64,000 bases of DNA from Pristionchus mayeri (Eukaryota; Nematoda; Chromadorea; Rhabditida; Neodiplogasteridae): contig BTRK01000004.1 of NCBI GenBank assembly GCA_036245805.1, positions 37,660,907 through 37,724,906 on the forward strand. Reading direction: 5' to 3'. How positions within the stretch are numbered: position 1 is the first letter of the stretch; every line of letters begins with the position of its first letter. The notes under the pieces were generated by a model. The model made no database searches, was not told the origin of the DNA, and saw only the letters and a list, made by a program, of their open reading frames with translations. Positions 58,565 through 64,000 of this stretch are shown here, piece by piece. The translations under genes were made by a program, and so were the position numbers.

Positions 58565-58962
58565 AAAGAGCCTTACCTAAATTTTCTAAATAGCTATTTT
58601 CGCGAAATATTTTAAAAGCACAATGATTTACCTACTAACCATCGAACAAATCTCCGCCGAAATCCTGCCGAAATTCCTTTGTTCTCTCCCTAATTTTTTC
58701 GGCTTTCGAAATAGAGCGCCGAAATATTGTGACGAAAAACTAATCAATTTGCGGTCAATCTGCCGAAAATTTCGATTTCGGCGAGGCCGAATCATTTTCG
58801 ACCGCCGCTCACTCAAAATGCGGCTGGCGAAATGAAATTGGGTAAGCCGAAATTAATTTCGGCTTGGCCGAAATTGAGGAAAGAATACCGCCCCTGAACT
58901 CCTATTATGCACCGTCCGGCGGCAGCTTATCTCACGACCTTATACCCTGTACACATCGTGTA

Positions 58963-59269
58963 GACGCGTTGATCCGGTTCTTCGCCTCCACTCACATGGT
59001 TGCCAATCAGGCAGTCCTCTATGGAGTCAACGTCGACCACGAGAAACTGAGCGAATTCGGAGAAGAACACGTGCCTGAGAGCAGGGTAAGAGAACTTGTG
59101 AATCACGTTTTTATAATGTTACATTATATTATTTGTGTGCAAAATTTGAGCTCTAATAGGAAGCAAGCTAGTATATTATAGAAGCGTGCAACTCCTGCAG
59201 CAGATTCGCGCTACGTAGGAGGCGAATGGAGGAGAGAAGCGGAATGCGACTCGGCTTATGTCATTATCG
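58963..59269 (+). pseudogene. Inverted copy of two ucr-2-like exons
   Basis: 58963-59085 encodes VDALIRFFASTHMVANQAVL and so on; 59182-59269 encodes the RYVGGEWRREAECDSAY exon. Exon boundaries are the same as in the left arm. No other ucr-2 exons follow on this strand, so it is an isolated fragment. Confidence 0.85.
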
Positions 59270-59459
59270 GTATACGAGTCGCCGATTACTCTCAACAAAG
59301 CTTTATTTTTTTAAATATCAGGGCCCTCAAAAATGTACTGTTCTTAAATATTTCCGCACCCTATCCATCAATTTTAGTGACAGGATCAGCGGATTTCTTT
59401 GAATATTTTTGTGCTACTTTTGGATATTTACGAACACTAACGATTGTTTTCCTGGGAGA

Positions 59460-59853
59460 CGTAATAAACCGGGATATGCCCATCCTATGCGAACTCAATC
59501 CAAGTGGCAAGGGGCTTATGGCACTCAGAGGATTCACCCTAGGAAGTCTGAAACGGCTATGGTTTATCTACCTACTTAGATGTGAGGGGTGAGTATTGGG
59601 GTGTGGTGTAACAGTAGCACAAGAATGGAATAATATAGATTATTATCATACGATTAATATTACAATGAAAGGTGGGAACTCCCTACGTCTCCTAACTTCC
59701 TAACGCGTCCTAGACCACCTATCTCTCGTCTCGCTCTCTCTCTCTGACTCAATGAGACTCGGCGTGGCCTCGTCTCTCCCCCAGAGTGGGCGGAGCTTAG
59801 CTAGGTCACTGACAGGGTGCTAATGTGGGAAGGTGCTAGATAGGGATATAACA
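59460..59853 (-). repeat. Inverted copy of the LTR in the right arm
   Basis: Reverse complement of 56490-56883. Not an independent insertion: its flanks also mirror the left arm. Confidence 0.9.
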
Positions 59854-61973
59854 TCATACACCCTTAGAAGCCGAAGCTCCTGCGAGGCATATGAAAAAAT
59901 GTGATTGAAAGAAAGAAATGGGGTGGGATAATGGATGAGGGAGATGGGTTGAAAAAAAAATAATATTCAGGTTATGAGTTCTAAAAAAAATTGGAAAAAA
60001 AAACTTTTAGTGAAATGTTATGGGCAGAATAATGGGTGATAAAAGAATGAACACTGAATGAGATGAGTAAATAATGCAAATTAAGTTATACAATAAAACT
60101 ATAAAATATGACACAAGAATTATTTACAATTTAACGGGTGCACTTACCAGGAGTGCACATCGTAGAATTCTCCTTCTTCGGTCCGGCACGAACACGTCTC
60201 CAGTCTCGTCCCGTCATCGTAATCGTCGTCGGTCGTCGATCCTCAGTCCTCCTCGTCGTCTGGACATTGCGCTGATGGTGTCCGTAGCAGTCTTCTCGAA
60301 TGAAAATATCATCCGGAAAAATCCATTGTGAAGAATTCTCATGAAGATGTCTTGTGTAATGATAGAGGCGATGCTACTGCTCTTGTACTCATCTTGATTC
60401 CTTGAATTCTTCCAACGTCGGGGCTCGTATTGCACCGAAGGTCGACTTGAGGGTAGCACAGTGTGGAGGCAGGTGAAAAAACCGCCACTCGTGCTTGAAA
60501 TCCTCACTATCGATGTCGATGTGGCAGCCAGTTGAGATAGATGGCATGCAGAGTAGAGTGAAACGGGTAGGATAATTGCAAAGAAGAGGAAAAGTCCTTG
60601 GGTACTCCTGATCTTAGTTCGCTCTTCCTGAGTTCTTCTACAGCCTATGGACTATAGCGAAGTGCTCCTCTTCGACTGCCCGGGTCTCAAAGTTCCTTCA
60701 CTTGTGATAACCAGTCTTTCCGCAATTCAGTTGTCCATTGTGGTACTTGCCTCGACAAGGATCACATTGTCAAGTACTTCTGGCATCTATCGGTATCGGC
60801 ACTTCGGTTGGTGATCCGGCACTGACAGCATCAATGAAGTACTCAGTCACTGATTCTTGATCATCTTCGCTGGTACGTCTCACCCAAATGCTTCTCTCCG
60901 ATTCTTCCATTGTCGATGTCAGGGATGGAATGAGATGTGTGGGAACGATTAGCAGCTCCGAAAAGCGCTGTACATTCTTCTGAGAGAGACGAGTGGACGA
61001 TGTTAGCAGAGACGAGGTAAGTGGTAGTTATTGCAGCTTTTGCAAGCGCAGGACGACCACTCCAAATCGATGACGAGTGAAGACTGAGAGCGAATGAGGC
61101 AGTGGCGAAAGTGGGCGGAACGATTCGAGGGCAGAAGAAGAAGTGAGGAAGGAGGGCGAGATGGTAGAACGCGGGAGATATGACTCCTTCTCTCTTTCTC
61201 TGATTGTCTCTTCTTCTCTTCCAATCTCTCTTTTGAGTCCATAGTTCCCTCTGGCAGGGATCACTCTCCTGTCGTGGCAAAGGACGCCGCCGACGAGGGA
61301 GAGTGAGATGGAGTGCTAATCCACTGCGAATGGGAGAGCATTGCCAGGGGTGATAATCCATCTTGAGAGATGTGAAGATCTGCCAGCGGGCGAGTGATGA
61401 GAGGGGTGAGAAGATACATTACTCCGATGGTTGGGGAAGGACGAGAAGGGATGAGGAAGAGAGGTGAGAGGAGAAGGCGAATGAGAGTGGTGAAGGAATC
61501 GATTGTCTCTCGCAGCAGCTCGACAGTGCTTGTTCGAAACTGAGTGATGTCCTTCAGCCACTCCTGCTCCTTGATCTCTTGGACGAGTTTGATACGACAT
61601 TGGTTGCGCTACTGAGGCTGGCTGCCAAGCGCATTCCCGATATCGATCTTACTCAGTCGCCAGAGATGGAGGAGGGTGTCGTCCTGTCGATGTTGTAGGA
61701 AGGGCGACTACGACTCAACTAGTGAAATCGAACAGTGATGTCACTTGTCCTTGCTCTGAACATGGGGTGAACGCACTACGATTCATTAGAATTGTCGACG
61801 TGAGAGAGAGAGTAAGAGCTCTCCAAATGAATGGTGAGAGTTGGAGGCATTGGTTTTCGGTTCGCGCCAGGAAGCTTTCCAGGGCTGATGTCTGTGATAT
61901 TGTAATCGAGATAGAAATAAAACTAAGATTAAAAACAAATTTTAGCCCCATGAATAGATTTACAAAGTCGTAC

Positions 61974-62323
61974 CGAAAAGTAGCTTTCGGAAGCAGCAGT
62001 TGCATCATTAAGTTCGTTACCTGTACTGAGCCATTCGGAAGATATAATCCCCCTGAAATTAAAAAAATTCTACACTTAAAATTAAAAACAAACATATGTT
62101 GACCATCTTAAAAGTGGACCATCAACCACAAAGCAGACGAGTGTATTTTTTTGTATTTTACAACACGAACAAACAATTGTGAATTGTAAAATAGATTTCT
62201 TCCGTTGAAACACCTGCTCATGCACTTTATCACTTATTCTAACTCTCACTTGATCAGGGAGACGAGTCCCATCCGCTCGTTGGTCTCATAGCGAGTGCCG
62301 GCACGATACGTCAGCATCTTCAA
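61974..62323 (-). pseudogene. N-terminal ucr-2-like exons stranded beyond the palindrome
   Basis: Minus strand 62250-62323 encodes MLTYRAGTRYETNERMGLVS and 61974-62052 encodes GIISSEWLSTGNELNDATAA, both matching paralog 1 exons in size (79 bases for the latter) and phase. The following exons of the gene are missing and the palindrome begins at 61884. They may be the 5' part of paralog 2. No presequence exon was seen on this strand upstream. Confidence 0.7.
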
Positions 62324-62349
62324 CAAAATTATCGTTAACCTGATGTGTG

Positions 62350-62567
62350 CACTAGGGTGGCTGAAATGGATCAACGGGTCGCTATTTAGAGGGCCTCGGC
62401 AGGTCAGAGACGGATGAGACGGTTAACCGTCCCCTCTGGCAGTCCTACCATCTCTATTCACTGTGGAGAGAGACACTCTCTCATCTCTCTCTCCCTCCCC
62501 TCACGGATGACCCGTATAAGAGAGTAAGCAAGACGGTTAACCTTGATCCATTTCAGCCACCCTAGTG
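62350..62567. repeat. 218-bp MITE
   Basis: Terminal inverted repeats CACTAGGGTGGCTGAAATGG; sub-terminal GACGGTTAACC motifs are also inverted. No clear target duplication. Confidence 0.75.
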
Positions 62568-63152
62568 TACACGCCTATTTTAATATTCCGCTACTATTAT
62601 TGTGTGCCACTATACCACATCACTACCGTAACTCGCTATTTCCGCTCCGCTCGTCCAAAATATCCATTCTTGTTGTTTTCCTTCCCGTTAGTTAGGCTAA
62701 TCATTTTTCTCTTAATTCTACGATAAGCTCTATAACCTACTCTCCAATTCCCGTGTGTGCACAAGTACATAACATAAACTATTCAAGAAAACGCAAATCT
62801 GATTGCTATTCTAATACAACTGCGTTCGCGAATATATACAAGAAGATATCGATACATTCTGTTGTTAACGTATATCTGGAAACAATTCTAAGACAATAGC
62901 GCTCGAAAGAATGCACACGAAGAGCTATATAAACATGCCAAATGTACGTAGTCGTAGTAAACTCGACCTCTAAGAAAGTCACTCATCTTGGGAGCATTAT
63001 CTATAAAAAAGGGCTATTGTGTACCACACTACAGAATCTGATATCGATTTCAACCCGAGAAGTTATTGCAGAGAGTCTGACATCATTCAAGTAGAACTTG
63101 GCCTTGCGTACTCACATTTATTGATCGCCTAATCCGCGAAGTTTCCAGATCG
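62568..63152. other. Intergenic between divergent ucr-2-like sequences
   Basis: AT-rich, no gene recognised. GTTTCCAG ends 4 bases before the ATG at 63153, a probable trans-splice acceptor. Confidence 0.4.
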
Positions 63153-63528
63153 ATGCTGTTCCGTGCTGCAGTCCGACGCGTGCACACCGTCGGAAGCAAC
63201 GTCTCGATGCTGATAAAGGTACGGTAGGCTTGGATAGCAAGCGCAGCATGCAAACACTTTTTTGTAATTTTTGCGCTTACTTGAATCATATCGTAAACAT
63301 TTTCGTAAAGAAAGAATTCGGAAAATTTTGCGTGATGAAAAGGGCACTAAGACGGAGTACTATTTCTGCTTTTGTATTTTCGCAAATAGCTCACAATTTT
63401 ATAAACTCAGCGATGCTTGATTATTATTCCATTCATCTAAATATGACCGCTCACTTGAAGATGGTGACGTATCGTGCCGGCACGCGCTACGAGACCAAAG
63501 AGCAGATCGGCCTTGTCCGTCTTATCAA
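63153..63528 (+). CDS. ucr-2-like paralog 3, 5' exons only (continues past window)
   Basis: Exon 63153-63218 encodes the mitochondrial presequence MLFRAAVRRVHTVGSNVSML, close to that of paralog 1, with the same 66-base length and donor. A second exon at about 63461-63528 encodes TYRAGTRYETKEQIGLVRL with donor CAA|GTACGT. As in paralog 1, an exon between them could not be found. Expected product: core-2 subunit of mitochondrial complex III. It is the only copy here with no defect seen so far, but most of the gene is outside. Confidence 0.65.
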
Positions 63529-64000
63529 GTACGTTATTTCTTTCTTAAGTTTGGCACGGCGTTTTTCAGGGGGTTGGCGAGAGGTGAGAGAGCGCAGACA
63601 AAGAGAGCAATCTCTCGCGAATTTACATGCTCTCTCGCGATTGGTCTCGAAGATTGGTCTATTTTGGGGTTATCTAAGGTGCTGAAAACGGTGGGACACT
63701 CATTTTGTCCCCAGAGTTACCGTTGGCTCCGGACGGCGTCACGTCGAAAACGCGTTTTTACGTATAATCGGAAGGTGCTAAATTTACGAGTAATGTTCCC
63801 AGTGTAGATTTTCATACTCATCAAGCATGCCTTCTTCATGTGGCATGAATTATTAAAACACAAAAAAAATTTATTACTTGTGAAATTCTGTGATACTACA
63901 ATTTTCAACCCCAAAATTTCTGGGTTACAGTATCTTTTTCAGAACCTAACTAGAACCTTAGCTATTCATAGCGTGTCAAAGCAGGGGGGGAAAGTTCATT
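63529..64000. other. Intron of paralog 3 and window end
   Basis: No further exon recognised. At about 63971 AGCGTGTCAAAGCAGGGGGG resembles the end of element B at 34453 (AGCGTGTCAAAGGGGGG), so another member probably starts here. Confidence 0.4.

Larger units (their letters stand above)
58405..61884. repeat. Right arm of the palindrome
   Basis: Reverse complement of 54459-57948. Carries inverted copies of two ucr-2 exons, the right LTR and about 2 kb of LTR-element interior. Confidence 0.95.

Overview
The window is eukaryotic and reads as a nematode chromosome, with base composition and gene style that suggest a diplogastrid such as Pristionchus (an inference; I ran no species search). Many short exons are joined by GT-AG introns with TTTCAG-like acceptors. 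A TTTCAG-like acceptor sits 0-10 bases before the ATG of most genes, as expected for spliced-leader trans-splicing. Introns and intergenic spaces are packed with inverted-repeat (foldback) DNA transposons.

Layout. 0-2 kb: two C-terminal scraps of an F-box-type gene separated by a foldback element. 2.7-9.1 kb (+): a secreted histidine acid phosphatase-like gene of 14 exons with a glutamine-rich tail. 9.7-10.6 kb: a foldback element with an 8-bp target duplication. 12.4-14.1 kb (+): an intact F-box gene. 15.5-38.9 kb: three paralogous genes for a secreted cysteine-rich protein of about 211 aa (one +, two -), a 1.85-kb tandem duplication carrying three tRNA genes per copy, a third diverged inverted copy of that tRNA block split by a mariner element, and many nested foldbacks. 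40.4-44.8 kb (+): a complete fatty acid amide hydrolase-like gene of 19 exons. 45.2-64 kb: an array of genes and fragments related to the complex III core-2 subunit (ucr-2), one of them broken by an LTR retrotransposon and by a palindrome with arms of about 3.5 kb around a LINE scrap.

Functionally the genes are unrelated: a secreted phosphatase, an F-box adaptor, secreted cysteine-rich proteins, a lipid amidase and a mitochondrial respiratory subunit. Nothing resembles an operon. The shared theme is genome structure: expansion by duplication of the cysteine-rich and ucr-2 genes, and very heavy loading of introns with hairpin-forming elements. Exon boundaries for the phosphatase, F-box, three cysteine-rich and FAAH genes were checked by codon phase and close into open frames. 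The ucr-2 models are less complete.
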